A DNA stretch of 64,000 nucleotides, taken from assembly GCA_963921795.1 (NCBI GenBank), contig OY997642.1, positions 38,993,340-39,057,339 of the forward strand, written 5' to 3'. Shown piece after piece: positions 14,859 to 58,600 of this stretch. The position numbers were made by a program, and so were the translations under genes. Numbering within the stretch: position 1 is the first letter of the stretch; the number at the start of each line of letters is the position of its first letter. Source of the stretch: Nannobrachium achirus (lineage: Eukaryota > Chordata > Actinopteri > Myctophiformes > Myctophidae). The notes beneath the pieces were generated by a model, which saw only the letters and a program-made list of their open reading frames with translations, was not told the DNA's origin and did not search any database.

Positions 14859-15715
14859 AGAGGCAATGGTGGCATATATCCATCAATGTTTATTCTGTAT
14901 GGATCTCTAGAAGTTGTAAGCTATGTGGGTTCTCATTCTCTGAGGATCTAGGCCTGTGATCAGTTGAGACAGATATACCTTTTCTCATGTAAAAAAGGAA
15001 TAGTCCCTAGTCCTTGAATATATCAGAGGATCAGTGTAGGGCCTTTATCAATGCAACGTCCAGGTAAAAGCCATGACTGACTGAAAGACACCTATTTGCA
15101 TTTATTATGTAAAAAGGACTGGGCCTTGATGATAGCCTGAATGTACAGGGGCATCACAGGTCAAGTGACAGCAGATATAGGCTATAGCCCCTTGTTTAAT
15201 GAAAATTGGGCTACAAAACCATTGTTGTGCAGCAAACAGGCTAATTTTGCTGCCCTCCATAGGGGACCATGTAGCAACTCAGCTATCCAGTGGAGTGGAA
15301 TACGATAGCCTTACCTGCATGTAAAATGGACAATCTCAACAGTGCAACTTAACACCAGGGTGTCACAGAGTGCTGTCATCCACCGTGTAATATAATGCCT
15401 TACTTGTTTACAAGCACTTACCAATGACAAATGTATATTTTATTTACCGAAACGTACATGTCTTATTTTACATTATACTGTCCTAGTACTTGTAGCTGCC
15501 CTTCCTTTGCAAATATGAACAGTGCATGTTGTGTAGCTCTCGTGTACAGTAACTAATTGTATTTTCATGATTATGACTGTTGTGTAGCTGTGTTTCTTTT
15601 CCAGTACGATCTCTTCATGAATGTATATCTGTGTACGTGTTGAGAAGCCCCATATAGCCATGTGTAATGGACTTAATACCTCCTCAAAGACCTTTATTAA
15701 ATTCAATGCATTATT
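14859..15715 (+). other. jund: jund 3' UTR
   Basis: Unique sequence with no open frame. A candidate ATTAAA signal lies at about 15696-15701, shortly before sequence that is opposite the 3' end of rab3a. The end point is inferred. Confidence 0.5.
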
Positions 15716-16045
15716 ACAGCTGGCTGTGTGTTTCTCTATACCTCACTGAAGGGCAACTTACAGCAAAACAACAAAACAAAATGCCATACTTGATTCACGT
15801 ATCAGGAAACTCAGGAATTTCTGTGCGATTGTAGTAACTGAGTTCTACAGGACATTGGAGATGAGAACCAAACCATAAATGGTCAAACAAGGCTGTATGG
15901 GTGGAAAATAGTAAAACAAAACAAAAAACTGCAATATTATGCCCTCTGGTGGGCAGAACTAAGAAATCCTCCTGGTTGCCTATAGCTGCTCATTAATATA
16001 TTACTGTCTTTTTCAGCACTGGGACAAGGCGGCATCTTTTGCAAC
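15716..16045. other. Short convergent intergenic gap jund / rab3a
   Basis: About 330 bp separate the inferred 3' ends of jund (+) and rab3a (-). No feature is recognised. Confidence 0.4.
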
Positions 16046-18034
16046 TCTTTTATTGATTTCTCATCCTTTGCAAACCTGGCATTACAGAATTACACCACAA
16101 TTCACACGACTAAAACCCAACAGGGGGAGGCGGGAGGGGGTTATTTACAGTGAGAGGGTAGGAGAGAATAGGTATGTTCCTAAATCATAGGCAAGTTTAC
16201 AGCTGTAGAAAAATGCAATAACAAAAACGAATGACTGATGCAGCAAAAAAAATTATTCTCAGGAAGTGTTCAGACTTTGATAACTTCCAAAACATTTTCC
16301 CTTATTGAAAACTACTGCAAAGTGTAGATATAGTGCAACCTTTGCTTTGCTTCTCTAGGCTTTACTTCTACCAGACATATTTGTTTAAAGTTGGTGCAAC
16401 TCTAAAATGTGTCGACTCTGAGCAAGCGTTCTTCTAATGTGTACGTATGGTTTATCTGGAAACTGCTTTGGGAGGAATGATAAGCCAAACGGGCCAAGGC
16501 CCTTTAATCAAACAGTATTTTAAAACAGAGAACGCCTTTAGGCAGGTTTACTTGCTGCTGATAGGCAGGTATTATACAGTACAAAGGCTGCTATTGCTGT
16601 GAGGAACACAGAATACGTTTTACCAAGTCTTGACTTCTTAAGAGTAGGATATGCAGCTTGTTTGAGTACAGAAAAATCCAAGTACATATACTGTCAATAC
16701 AACTTGGATATGTATTGGAATGCTTTACCGTTTTAATTTAGGAAGTCTTGCTAGGTTTTATGTTCAGCAACAGTACATTAAAACACAAACATGAATTGGG
16801 AAATTCGGGCCCATTGCTCTAGCATGGCATACTGTTGAAAGTTTATTTTGAACATCAATGGAGCACCATATCAAAAGTCAATAAATAAATAAGTCATAAA
16901 CACTGTATATAAATAGATTTCTGAAATAATTTAGGTGCATGCATTCCCATGCAGCGTGGGAATGTAGGAAGTTCAAAATGTTCTGCATCGTATACGCAAC
17001 ACTATTCCATACTTGTAGAACCAGAAAGGGAGAGAGAGAATAATTAATTACACCATATGACATTTACCATGCTTAGAAAAAACAATCATACCTTTTCTCA
17101 CAAAATGAAAAGAAAACCTGTATTTACCGATAAGAGGGGAGGCTATCTGAAAGTCAATAGTCAAATTACGGATTTGTAGTGTACCAGTGAGTGCATACAC
17201 ACAACTTCTAAAGTGTCTGCATATTTATTTTGCGGTGCACACTGTGAGCAACAGTGAACAGTGAATGTGTACTTGTACACATAAGAGGGAAGTTTGGGCC
17301 TTAACATTTGCTCCTGGATGTTGAGCACTGCTCACTAGCTTACAATAAATACTAAAACTGCATGGAAGAGCAGGGTTCACACCAAACACATGATCATCCA
17401 ATCAATCAACCAACCGTGGAAACAAAACAAAAAGCAGACAACAAAAACATCACCAACATGCACCTCTCACAAAGCACAGGAATGCATCCATGATGTCATA
17501 TATATTATCTCTTCACAATAAAGTTATCTATTAAATCTTTTTTATATATATATTATTTATACACCATCTTTTGCTCATGAAAGAAGCCTGTTTCCATCTC
17601 ATTTTCTCTAGTCAAGGTTTACTTTGAAAACCCTCCAAACAAAACGATTATTAAAGTGTAAGTAAAAAAAAAGAGAAAGAGAAAATAAAAAGCTGGAAGC
17701 GAATGCAATTTCCTAAGCGTCCAAACAACAGAATGTCTGACGCTCTACAAATCCAGCTAAAATAAATAATCTAACTGATATGCAAGATTTTGGTCCATTT
17801 TACTTAAAGTTCACAAACAAATGTAAAGACATTCTGGCAAGCGACCCTGTTTTGACATCAGACAGAAACTCACACACACAACTGGGATGTAGTGGTAGAT
17901 TTGACATGCTTCAAACCACACCCAGCCAATTCGACCAAATGTAACTCTATCTGTAACAACCTGTATTTTTCAGAAGGGACTAAGATGACGCAAAATATGA
18001 TTTGGTCGCCTTTTCACTTGAGGCCCTGGTGCTT

Positions 18035-18047
18035 GGGGGGGGGGGGG
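18035..18047 (+). repeat. Poly-G tract, 13 nt
   Basis: Uninterrupted G run within the inferred rab3a 3' UTR. Confidence 0.9.
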
Positions 18048-18367
18048 CAATGAAGTCGCTAGCGGCTAACTATCATTTTTGGACTAGTTACATACAGTAA
18101 TTATGACCAGGCCATGTACAAACAAATAATTAAAAATGGATGTTTGGCTGGTGTGGGAAGTCCTGTGTAATGTCTGATAGAGACAGTGAGTTCAGGGTTG
18201 TACTGTACACAGTTCTCAACCGCTCTACAATTATATTTAATGTCTTGAACCAAAGAGCAACAATAAAAGAAAAAAAGATTGCGTCAGTCTAAAAATCTCT
18301 TGAGGACTGACAGCTCACTCCGACAGTGCATGTGACATAGTGTGAGGGGTAGAGAGCCTCTTTCTCT

Positions 18368-18368
<1 letters not shown>

Positions 18369-18444
<76 letters not shown>

Positions 18445-18508
18445 TGAGTGCGTGCGTGTGTGCGTGCGTGCGTGTGTGTGTGTGTGTGTAGGGGGGGGGG
18501 GGGGGGGG
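18369..18508. repeat. (TG)n microsatellite plus 18-nt poly-G
   Basis: About 38 TG units, a TGCG-variant stretch, then G18 at 18491-18508. Confidence 0.97.
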
Positions 18509-18650
18509 CAGTAGTGTTTGTATGTAGCCCTATGTAGAAATGAAAACGTAAATTGCATGTGTATTACGGAGAGATAGAAAAATAGACAGAGAGAGTAGAC
18601 AGGAGGAGAGTGAAGAGAGAGTGTAACTACTGCAGGTCTGAGTGTCTACA

Positions 18651-18668
18651 GCGTGTGCGTGTGCGCGC

Positions 18669-18735
<67 letters not shown>
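18651..18735. repeat. (TG)n microsatellite next to rab3a stop codon
   Basis: About 36 TG units ending a few bases before the minus-strand TAA, so on the mRNA a (CA)n run follows the stop almost directly. Confidence 0.97.
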
Positions 18736-26551
<7,816 letters not shown>

Positions 26552-28321
26552 CTTTTGGGGGGGGATAATAAATTCAGATACAGGTTGTGGTTACAAGACC
26601 AGTTGTAACACAGCTTCGGGTTAGTAACCATTATATCGCCAATTGGCAAACACAAATTACTTTGACGCTATCAGACGCTAATTACTAGGGGGAAAAAAAC
26701 AGCTAAGAAGCATCAAGCATTATAACTGGAATCTGGAGCTGAGACAATAATGGAAACAAGCTTGGAGTCAAATTCAACAACAATTCAACTAGGCCTACAG
26801 CCTGCACTGAAAACGTGGTTCTATGCCCATCCTCTGCAGTACACCTCCAATCATGTACCATTTACACCAAAATAAGCCTATACATAGTTACAGTATAGGC
26901 AGATGTGTACAATTTCCAAGGCAAATGCTTTAGTTTATATCATTGTCTGAGTCTTTTCTAGGTCTGCTCAGATAAATCATGTAGTATACATCTAGTAGGG
27001 AAAACAGTGCAGGTCATGTGATCTTGATCGGCTCTAATGCATCCTGTTCCTTGATACAATAATAACAATAGTCTAGGTTTGTGATCAAATGATGTGCTGC
27101 ATTAGCTTATCCTTAGTGAGATATAATCATAATCCACTTCCTTTTCAGTCTCTGTGTGGCTTATAATTCAAATAAATGAAACAAATCAAAGGTCCTGGTG
27201 AGATGAGATCTCCCAAAATGGACTGATCTAACCACATTATTCAAACCTATGAACTTGTGATAACTGACAGCAGCTGACACTGGTATAGTCAACTATTTGC
27301 CAAACCTTGTGATAAAATGAGAAGGAAAATTGAATATAGGCTACAAATCTTATAAAGAATAGCTGGTGGCCAGGTGGTGAGTGAGTGAGTCAAGGCTTCT
27401 TCCCACCATTATTTCAAATGAATCTGCAAATGTACGGAAGGAAGAGTTGTCATCTTATTCTCATTTAATCAATTGTCAAATGTGTACTGTACATAATAAA
27501 TGATGATGATGAAACATGTACATAGACCTATTAGAATATGAGTCACTCACTCACTCAGTCCTCTCCCAGTCCCAGGTAGTACTAGTATAGTATGTGTGCC
27601 TTAACGTCTACCTCGGGGACAAGGAATGAACTCAGAGCAAGATAAGAGGGCGGAAGCACCAAGGCTTAACCAGCCAGTTAAGCATCGGCTCAACTGCCTC
27701 TATATCCCATCCAGAGACCTCATGGAGCTGCTCTACCAACCAGCTGATATGAATGCACATATGGTTCATGGTTGGTTACATTTCTAGCTGATGGGCCACA
27801 GTAGATGAGGCATTTGTCGTCTCCAATACACCCTTGGACAAAATTGCACGCCTATTTCAGCATTTGACTGTTTCTGGTGACAAAATAAACACGATTTCCC
27901 ACCTGTCAAAAAAATCTAACGCACAAACCGCCTAGCTAAACCGTTAGGTTAGCTGACCCCACGTCTAACAAGACAGTGTTGGGCACACCCACTATTATAG
28001 ATGCCCTGCGATTGCTAAACAATATATAGGATGTATAATAAATAAATACAAATAAAACTGATTTCAACGGTTGACAACGCAGCCTACAGTCAGGCTAACA
28101 TCACCACAGCACTAGCATAGCATCACACTTTAATTCACAAAGTCGGCAGCTATAAAGCATCCATGTCAAATGAAGGTTACTCTCCCTCATTTTAAGACCA
28201 TATATTGACGGCGTGATAAATGACAGATGATCACAAAAAGCCTTCTAGTAGTAAGTAGTAGCTTCTACTGTTAATCTTCATTTATGTCCCCCCGCACAGG
28301 AGAAATCGGCCCAAGGCTTAC
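26552..28321. other. rab3a 5' intron
   Basis: About 1.8 kb of largely unique sequence with short GAGTGAGTGAGT-type runs near 27380 and 27545; no coding exon is seen. Confidence 0.5.
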
Positions 28322-28400
28322 CGTGAAATGTGTGTTATTTATCCTCGGCTTGGTCCGTGGTGGCTGCGAGCCCAGCACTGCTGCACCTGCAGTTTAGGTC
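28322..28400 (-). other. rab3a: rab3a probable untranslated exon 1
   Basis: A strong donor CACG|GTAAGC at 28322/28321 ends a GC-rich block on the minus strand, and the ATG-bearing exon begins with its own acceptor at 26552. A non-coding first exon is also known for mammalian RAB3A. The 5' limit is approximate. Confidence 0.55.
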
Positions 28401-28403
28401 GGG

Positions 28404-28440
28404 GCGTCACGTGACTGACAGCCTCCCTGTGGGCGGGTCC
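28404..28440 (-). promoter_or_regulatory. rab3a: rab3a promoter elements
   Basis: Perfect palindromic E-box GTCACGTGAC at 28406-28415 (USF/TFEB-type) and a GC box (CCCGCCC on the minus strand) at about 28431-28437, immediately upstream of the inferred first exon. Confidence 0.55.
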
Positions 28441-28441
28441 T

Positions 28442-29232
28442 AGCTCTGGTCCACAGCGTTAGAAGGACTTCTCCTTTACGCCAATGTTTCTCAAAATTGC
28501 AAATGTTAAGGTTTCCCCTTAACTCTTCATGTTAAGGGGAAAGAGTTAAGGTGTGTACAAATGGAACCAAATGAACCCTAGCGGGTCCATTTGTTTCCAT
28601 TTATTCACTATCAGATTTACAGACTTGTATGGGTCAATTTAGACCGCCCTAAAGGAACCCACAGATTCCCTGGAATCCAATTTGAGAACCACTGCTTTTT
28701 TACGCTATGTCACCGATGAGCCCTTGCGCTCACAGCCGCGGCAGCCCAGGCTGCTCAGCCTCTTGTCTGTAGTAAAAATAAAAAAGACACTTTCGCTACT
28801 CACCAAAACAAAGAGCTGTTCTAAGATGGTGAAAGCCTACTCTCCTTAGTGGGCACACTCGGAGCCCCCCACCTCACGTCTAACATACACTTTTTAGCCA
28901 GAAAAGAAAAGATTTCCCCGGAAGTTTTAGCTACTCCACAGCGCCACCTACACATTACATCCCAAGATGACCAGATTTTGCCTTCCGGTGAAATATTTTT
29001 TTTTCTGTCCAAAAAGCGTATTTTAGACCTGAGGTGGGGGGCTCAGAGTGTTCCCACTAAGGAAAGTAGGCTTTCAACTCCCTAAAGCAGTCTTTGTTTT
29101 GGTGAGTAGCAAAACTGTATTTTTTATTTTTAGTACAGACGAGAGGTGCGCAGCGTTTCCTGCAGTCGCAAGGGATGATCGGTGATATAGCGTGAAGGAG
29201 AACTCCTTCTAATGACGCGATGGACCAGAGAT
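28442..29232. repeat. Large inverted repeat (foldback), about 790 bp
   Basis: Left arm 28442-28924 (interrupted by an insert at 28482-28694) pairs with right arm 28982-29232 around a spacer of about 57 bp. Matching blocks: AGCTCTGGTCC with GGACCAGAG, CAAAACAAAGA with TCTTTGTTTTG, CACCTCACGTCTAA with a GACCTGAGGTG block, and CCCCGGAAG with CTTCCGGTG. It lies next to the rab3a promoter. Confidence 0.85.
28482..28694. mobile_element. hAT-type MITE inserted in left arm of the foldback
   Basis: Ends CAATGTTTCTCAAAATTG and CCAATTTGAGAACCACTG (consensus CAGTGGTTCTCAAA). Flanks CTTTACGC and CTTTTTTACGC are compatible with an 8-bp duplication expanded by T slippage. Its absence from the right arm dates it after the inverted duplication. 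Confidence 0.7.
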
Positions 29233-29332
29233 AACGTTGAGGCATAAGAGTGACTGGCAGTCTGGGGAACCAATCAGAGACGTGAACGTCAGCTCAACTT
29301 TCGCAGGGCTGAGCCCACACACGCACGCACTC

Positions 29333-29335
29333 ATG

Positions 29336-29380
<45 letters not shown>
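29333..29380. repeat. (CA)n microsatellite
   Basis: About 21 CA units, preceded by CACGCACG variants. Confidence 0.95.
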
Positions 29381-29381
<1 letters not shown>

Positions 29382-29909
29382 ACATCATATTCTGGATTAT
29401 TGATGAAGGCAAATATAGGTTAATTGTCTGTGAAATACATGTTAAAATAAAATAACCATTGAATAAAACAATCATTAAGAGTTTTTATATTAGTCATTAT
29501 TGAAATAATTTCTGCTTTTTTTTACATGACATGATAGACATGCATGTTGTCAGAAAAGCAACAGACTAGCTGCGTTTACATGGACACCTTTTATCGGGTT
29601 AAAATAAACCTGATTAAAATTCTCCATGTATACACCTAAATAAACCAGATTTAAATACTAGTCGTGTGCAGACGGGTGGTCTAGAGTCTAGATCTTTTTA
29701 CAACCCGATCAAACACCAGATCCGATTGATCTCATGTTTATTTTAATCAGATTGGAAGAAAGGTGTCCATGTAAACACTGTAAATGTTATCTCACTACTT
29801 AGATGTTTTTGCATTTGAAAAAAAGGGGGAATAAAATCAGCAATACATTATCAAAAGCATGAAGAGTCTTTCCTTTATTGGCAAGATGTAGTCAGGCATG
29901 TACAATTAC

Positions 29910-29911
<2 letters not shown>

Positions 29912-29971
<60 letters not shown>
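29912..29971. repeat. (GA)n microsatellite
   Basis: About 29 AG units close to the inferred pde4c 3' end. Confidence 0.95.
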
Positions 29972-29975
<4 letters not shown>

Positions 29976-32967
29976 CGCTAATAACACACGCATTGTAAGA
30001 GAGCAGTGTGTGGATTGTCAAGGCTGCAGAATATCAATTCTTGCATGTATTCAAAGAACTTCGAAGAGTGGTCCACTCTTTTGACCATTTTAAGCAATGC
30101 TAGACATACAGTAGGAGGCAAATCCGTGTATCTTGCGTTCAATCAGTCTATAACCAATCTGAAATCCAAAAATTGAGAGGCAAACTGTCCTCTCAGATCA
30201 GAATTTGCACTTTAGGTTTTCTCATGAATACAAGCTCTGACCAGGTCATGAGAGAAGGGAAGATAAGAAGAGACAACTGCTTCAGAACACCCAGGAAAAT
30301 AGGCTATCTTTGTAACTGCACAATTTTACCTAGAAAATACCTGAAAGTCTGAGTATTATTTTTCTTCTTTTTTGCTTAACGGTGTAATGTAACTGGCAGA
30401 CAGTACAGAAATCAAAGGGAAAGAAAACTGGTTGAGTAGTAGTCGGAATCTTTCCCCTTTAACTCCCACGGCTACATAAATACTAGGCCTCTGACCAAAT
30501 AAAATCAAACTTTTCATCATCTCTGACAGATATAGAAATAATAAATAAACTGTACATAATAAAGCATTGTGAGGAAAATATACAAAATAAAACAAGTGTC
30601 AGTTAGAGAGAGAGAGTCCTTATGAAAATATATCATATTGATGCTGGTGAAGCCGTCGCTTGCTAATTTAGTCGTTAGTGGAGTTACAATTGTAAGTGGA
30701 AGGCATCGTGAGTGTTGGTCTGTGAGCTGCAGTTTGTAGTTACAGTATGAACGGAACAAGTGTCTCTTCAGCATTTCAGATAACAACACATCTATGACCA
30801 AAACAAAACTGTGTGGCTGAAAATAAGGCTCTGGGAACATATCATCTCCAGGTCTTTCATCCAATAAAAACGTGATTTACCAAATTGTGGCAACAAGTGA
30901 AGATATGGACAGTTGTCCACAGGTTAAGTTTCCATACCATGAACTCTCTCTTTTCTGTTCTTTCCTGAATCTGGCAGCCAATGTCATGCATCTCTCATGA
31001 GAAACATAATCGTTGTATAGTCATTAAAAAAAAGCTTTAGTTACGCCAACGCCATCAGTTTAAGAGCGAGCTGCAGTGGTCCAGCCCATGCTATAAGAAG
31101 AATCGACCATAGTTATCAAACCCACATGCGAACAGAAAGACAGAATACTATGAAAGTCACATTACACATGTTCAACTGTACGGCCATACTGGAAGTGCAG
31201 AGCTGTAAATGTACCATACAAAGTGCTTTGGTTTTTTTTCCTCTTACAAAATACATCAAAATGTCCACCCAATTAGTCAGTCATTCACTCACACAAACAA
31301 CACCATGTCTTTTAAGACAAATTTCAGTTTTCAGTTATTGTTTGGAGAGGAGGTAACAGAAAAAGAGTCACGGTGGGTCAGATTGGCACATTGTGTGCGA
31401 CAATCAACTAACTTAGTCAGTTATTGATGGAAAGTAGCCAGTGGCAAAATGGAAATTACAGTACGGGTTATGTCATGCTTGCTTGGCACTTGTTTTGTCA
31501 TTGACAATGTCCCCGCGAAGAGCAGAATATTGATCAATGACAAAATGGGGAGGGGGTAAAAAAGAAAATCTGGCACAGCAAAGTGTCCCTTAGCAAGCTG
31601 CCGTTAGAATGATGGCAATTTGACTCTTTAGTCAAATTACCTCATAAACCTATTCATGAAATTCTCCCAACATATACTTTACAAACCCGCTGAATTACAA
31701 AATTGTACTATATTAGCAACGGTGGTACCTGAGTAAGTGGATGACACGTTCAACATGTTCTGCAGTAACAGCCATTGAAAGGATGGCACAAAAGTTGTAG
31801 TAGTACGGTAGCACTTATATTGATCCACCGTCCTTCAGAGTAACGCTCAATTCAAACACTACTTAATCGTAGGACAGTGCCACTTGCCAAACATCAAGTG
31901 AGTGACACCATTATGTGACAAAGCACAAATTAATCTTCACTCTGACTGTACTGTCTACACATGACAGGCAGGTAAGTGCTGGTTGCTTCACCACCAATGA
32001 CAATCTATTCCTCAGTCATCTGCCTCCAATTATGTTCATGTTTTGGCTCATGCCTTTAAAAGCTTGACAGGGAGTGGCAATGAGCGAAAACAGTAAAGTG
32101 CTAAAATGTGAAGGCAAACTGAGGAAATGAGTGCCAAAAAGCGATCAGGGATACATACATACACACAACATTAGTGAGATTGAAATAGAAATAAACAAAG
32201 AGGTGGTCAAATTATAACATATGGTAACTGGTGTGGGTAGCCCTACTACAAAACAATATTTTGAATGTGTTTTCCATAGTATGCAAAACAGCACAGGTCC
32301 TCCCGCCTCTAGTTCCATTACCAGAACTCAACACTAGGAGGCACCATGCGTGCATGCTACACACTGCTCTGGATGGAATTCCTACTGTATTCCTAGTCAA
32401 TACTGATCCAAGATCTGTTTGGTTGCTGTCAATATAATAGTTGAGGTCAGGATTAGTGAAGTGGGGAAAAACACAAGCCTGAACCAAACAAATGCCTCAA
32501 AACAAAATGCATTGTAGTCTCATTTTTCATCCAAACCCACTGAAAGGATTGAAAAAAGAGCTTTTGCCTCTTCATAAAATCACCCAAGGGTCCCTACTGT
32601 GCTGTTCTGTTCTGTTTTGTTTGTTTTGTCTCTTCTACTTACAGAACCAAATAAAAGATGATATATTTAACAGACTAACAACAAAAAGGTCTGGCAACAC
32701 AGCATAGTCGCTGTATGCCATGTAAGTTTGGCATGGTGTCTTACGTAAAATACCTACGTTGTTACAGTATGTCTGTCCACTCATCAATTCCTCATATTCT
32801 TCATATAAGTCACACAAATTCTAGTCCAAAAGAGGAAGACAACACTCTCATTTGTTGTGGTAGACCTTGGGGTGGCTGGTAAAAATGGAAGGTGTTTGTT
32901 TGTGTTTTGTTTTGGCCTCCTATGGTCTTTGCTCTACCCACACAGCAAAGAACGTCTGACTCAAAAG

Positions 32968-33134
32968 CAGTGGTGTAAAGTACTTTGTTTTTTTAAGTAC
33001 ATTTTGATACCAATACCTTTGCATGTTTACTCAAGTAAATGTTGAATTCCGGACTCATACTTGTATCAAAGTATTTCTACCTTGCAGTATTGATACTTTT
33101 TCAGTCAAAACATTGAGTACTTTTTCCACCACTG
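32968..33134. mobile_element. hAT-type MITE, CAGTGGTGTAAAG family, short form
   Basis: 167 bp, starts CAGTGGTGTAAAG, ends TTTTTCCACCACTG, with a perfect 8-bp duplication CTCAAAAG on each side (32960-32967, 33135-33142). Internal deletion derivative without the hairpin. Confidence 0.92.
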
Positions 33135-33456
33135 CTCAAAAGACAACCATACAAAAGACCAGCCAGAAACTTGGTTTCCTGTTCTTTTCAACCGGTACTG
33201 AGGGAACAGTATGACTCTGTCATTCTGTCCTTTTCCAGTGCAAGGTGACCGCCGTGCACGCTTCCTGAACGACCACACACGTCCGCCGCTCCCGTTCCCC
33301 TCCCTGCTTTGTCTTATCGCTCTGTCTCTGTCTCTCAGAGGTGACTGCAGCATAGAGCCGATGGGCTTAAGGAAGGACGAGGCACCAAAATAAAGAAAAA
33401 CGACCCTCCCCACCCCCCAAAAACAAGGCCCAAAAGTACAAAAAGCCACCATGTTG

Positions 33457-55497
<22,041 letters not shown>

Positions 55498-55585
55498 CTA
55501 CACAGCAAAGACACACAGACAGAGAAGCAAATAAGACAGCGATCTTACTCAACAGGGGCGTGCAGAGAATGTTAGAGAGGCAGGG

Positions 55586-55639
55586 GCTGACCTCCAAGCT
55601 CACAACGCGTCGCTGTGAGCTTGGAGGTTGACTATTTTC
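55586..55639. repeat. Hairpin module copy
   Basis: GACCTCCAAGCTCACAACGC / GTGAGCTTGGAGGT; variant arms with CCTCC replacing TCTAC on one side and compensating GGAGG on the other. Confidence 0.8.
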
Positions 55640-58600
55640 GGTGCTTGATACCACACTGAACTAAGCCTAATCAAGTCAATACTGGAGATGTGGCACAACA
55701 GCATAGCTTTCTATAAGGAGAGGACAATTCTTTCAACATAAGATGGTGCATTTGAATTCAGGAGAGTGTGTACAAGGCCAATAGTACAACGCTTTTGCAA
55801 TAAATCTTGAATGGTGTCTTCAGGTATGGCACAAAAAGAGGGGCATTAGCGTTTCTTTCACCATAGTAAAAATTGCATTCATGGTTCTGGAGAGGGCACT
55901 TTTAAGACGGATAAAAGGGCAGGGGCTCAAGCTCCCTTTGATGTCTATGTGTGCACGTGCCAGGGTTAGGGGTTTTCAACTTTTCGTCCCCATGGTACAC
56001 CAATGGGCAAGTCAATATCTCAAAGCACACATAGTGAAAATAGCCGATGATGTACAATTCAAAATGTGGGACACAATGTGTTATTTTCACAATTTTTCAA
56101 AAATGCCAATAATTACATTTCTTTTATATGTTTCAGCTCAGAATAACCACACATGCTTAGATTGACCATACCATTTATTGCGATGATATTTTCATTCATC
56201 CAATGATATTGCATTTTGTTTTGGCGGTGTAGCTCTGCTGTGATCGGCCAGATTATCTGAACATGAGACATAATCTGATATCACAAACCCCCAGAGCAAA
56301 GCATGAAATACAGATTACATGCACATAACATTGAACCTTCAGTTGCATGATTTAAGATATCACATATCATAATCCATAGAATACAGAACAATCTGTAAAA
56401 AATACACAAGTAACTACATTTTACAGGGAGGAGGACGGGGAGGTGGAGGGATTTTTTAACACTTACAGCTGCACAACCAGTACTAACAGCTAAACACCTA
56501 GAATTAACATAGATGAACATAGCTGTTATTTAAACATAGCTTAAATAAACTGCTTGAGATGCATTGTGGGTAATAGGGTGTATATGAGAATTAGCTGTAG
56601 CCAATGAGAATGAACATGGGGTGATAGACTGCTCTTGAGGTTGTATGATGAATTAATTTGTTAACTAATCAAGAGGGGGGTCCGGGGGGATGGCAACAAC
56701 ACATTCTGCCTTCCATATATAAAAGAACTTCCGCAGGCTCAATGCCCAAAAGAGGTAAAAATACCTTTTGAACTGAATTAGAGAACAGAATAATTATTTA
56801 TAGCGGCCATTGCAGTGAGTCATTCCCCTTTAGAATATCATTCTACACAATCTCCAAGACGCATCGTTGGCATTGGCACTTCGTTAATACATCAAGGAAG
56901 ACAATTAGCCTATGTTTCTGCACTGTCAAATAGATCTACATCTTTTCTCAAGGGGAGCACACACTGGACGCGGGCGGCTGCACAGCGCCGCGTTGAGAAA
57001 TAATAATTTTAAAAAATCGTGATTCGAATCGTATCTTGAGTTGAGTGAATCGTGGCATGCCTACAAATCACACATTGTTTCTTGTGACTTGGTGTTTTTT
57101 ACCATACAACGAATATTTGTGAATTGTTCTCTTACAAAGCTACCAACTGGAAAATTGAGGGTTTTTGAGAGAGAGGAAACTACATATAATAATAGAACCT
57201 TAAAAATACCACAAGCATTCATCATCACGCAGAACCCTTTCAATGAGAGGTCATTTGCCCATACAACAGGAAGTATTGTAATTCACAAGGAAACATTACC
57301 GCTCTCGGCAGCACCGATATAAACCACAATGAGCTAGACAAGAAAAAGACTAGTGTGTTGGAGAGGGATATAGGCACATACACAGATGTGACCTTTGTCA
57401 CAAAGCATTTATGCAGTTCACTATGACAATGCCACAGTATTTCACACAACGTGAGCTTAAAATAAGCGTTTAAAATTGGAACGTGTCAAAATGGGGTCAC
57501 ATTGAAATTTCGTCGTGGATGCAGACTGCAAGAAAAGAAGTGTGTATAACATTGAGTGCCAGACTGACATAAATGAATCGTTTTATCATTATTTAACTTT
57601 TTTTTACGACATTGGCAATTATGCAGCCGATGTGTCCCGATTACATAGGCCTATAAATACATCTACAAGCTCACAATCCATTATAGATCTTCTATTTTCT
57701 TTAATAGGGCTTACGTTGTCTGGTTGTTCATTATATAATTCAAATTAAAATGTATTTTCATATACAGTTTATATTTCTTATTCCTATCAAAATGTTGTGT
57801 TTCTTTTCATTTCTTTTCACAAATAGAAACATTAATCAATCTAAACTGAAGCACATTATCATTTTGACAAATTATCCTTCAAAACATTGGTAATCCGTGG
57901 TCTACGACTGGCATCAGAGACATAAATCTGTCACCGGTCAGGATCTATACTCATCAGATCTTAACGTATTTCACAGAACAGACGTCTCACCCTCCCCTGA
58001 AACGGGATAGAGGGAAAACAGATACGCTCCCGATAACTCTCAGCCACATTCATATCACTTCCATCATCCCTCATCTAAGAAACCACTCGAGGGCCACTTG
58101 AGGTAAGCTGTCAGTCTCAGTGGTAGAGAAAATCAATTACAACACAGGCTAAATCGACTGCCACTGATAAAGAGCAATGAATGTGCTTTGATTGACACAA
58201 CAGAGCATTGACAAAGGTTTAGCGTTGTCAAGGACCTGCTTTCACCCACAGTATGAATGGCTCACACGATTCCATGCAGTAGTGTGACAGTGTGTATACC
58301 ATTTGGAAGATAATTGTGTGTGCGCGCGTGCGTGCGCGCGTGTTGTGTGTGCGTGCTCACGTGCCCATGCCACTGTCTCTTTATGCGTATTAGTATGTGT
58401 AGAGGGGAACTGTGGGTGGACTGCAGGTTTAAAAATAGCATCAGGGTATTGACGCGGGGCATGAGAGTAGGGCTAAAAATAGCCTGGTGTTCAGGTGAGG
58501 AGTCCCTCTCCGATCGAACATGATCCAACTACAGAGAGAGCTGAGGCAAACAAAGGCCCGGCGAGGCCATCCTTTACAGTCTGGGCACGTTGCAGCCTTG

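Larger units (their letters stand above)
16046..18736 (-). other. rab3a: rab3a long 3' UTR (inferred)
   Basis: A minus-strand AATAAA (TTTATT at about 16050) lies at the far end of largely unique, non-coding sequence following the rab3a stop. The start of this UTR, directly after TAA, is a (CA)n run. No other gene is visible, so a long 3' UTR is the simplest reading. Confidence 0.4.
29870..33456 (-). other. pde4c: pde4c 3' UTR (inferred, long)
   Basis: Follows the pde4c stop codon. A minus-strand AATAAA lies at about 29879-29874. The interval is mostly unique, non-coding sequence with one recent MITE (32968-33134). The length is inferred and could be shorter. Confidence 0.35.
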
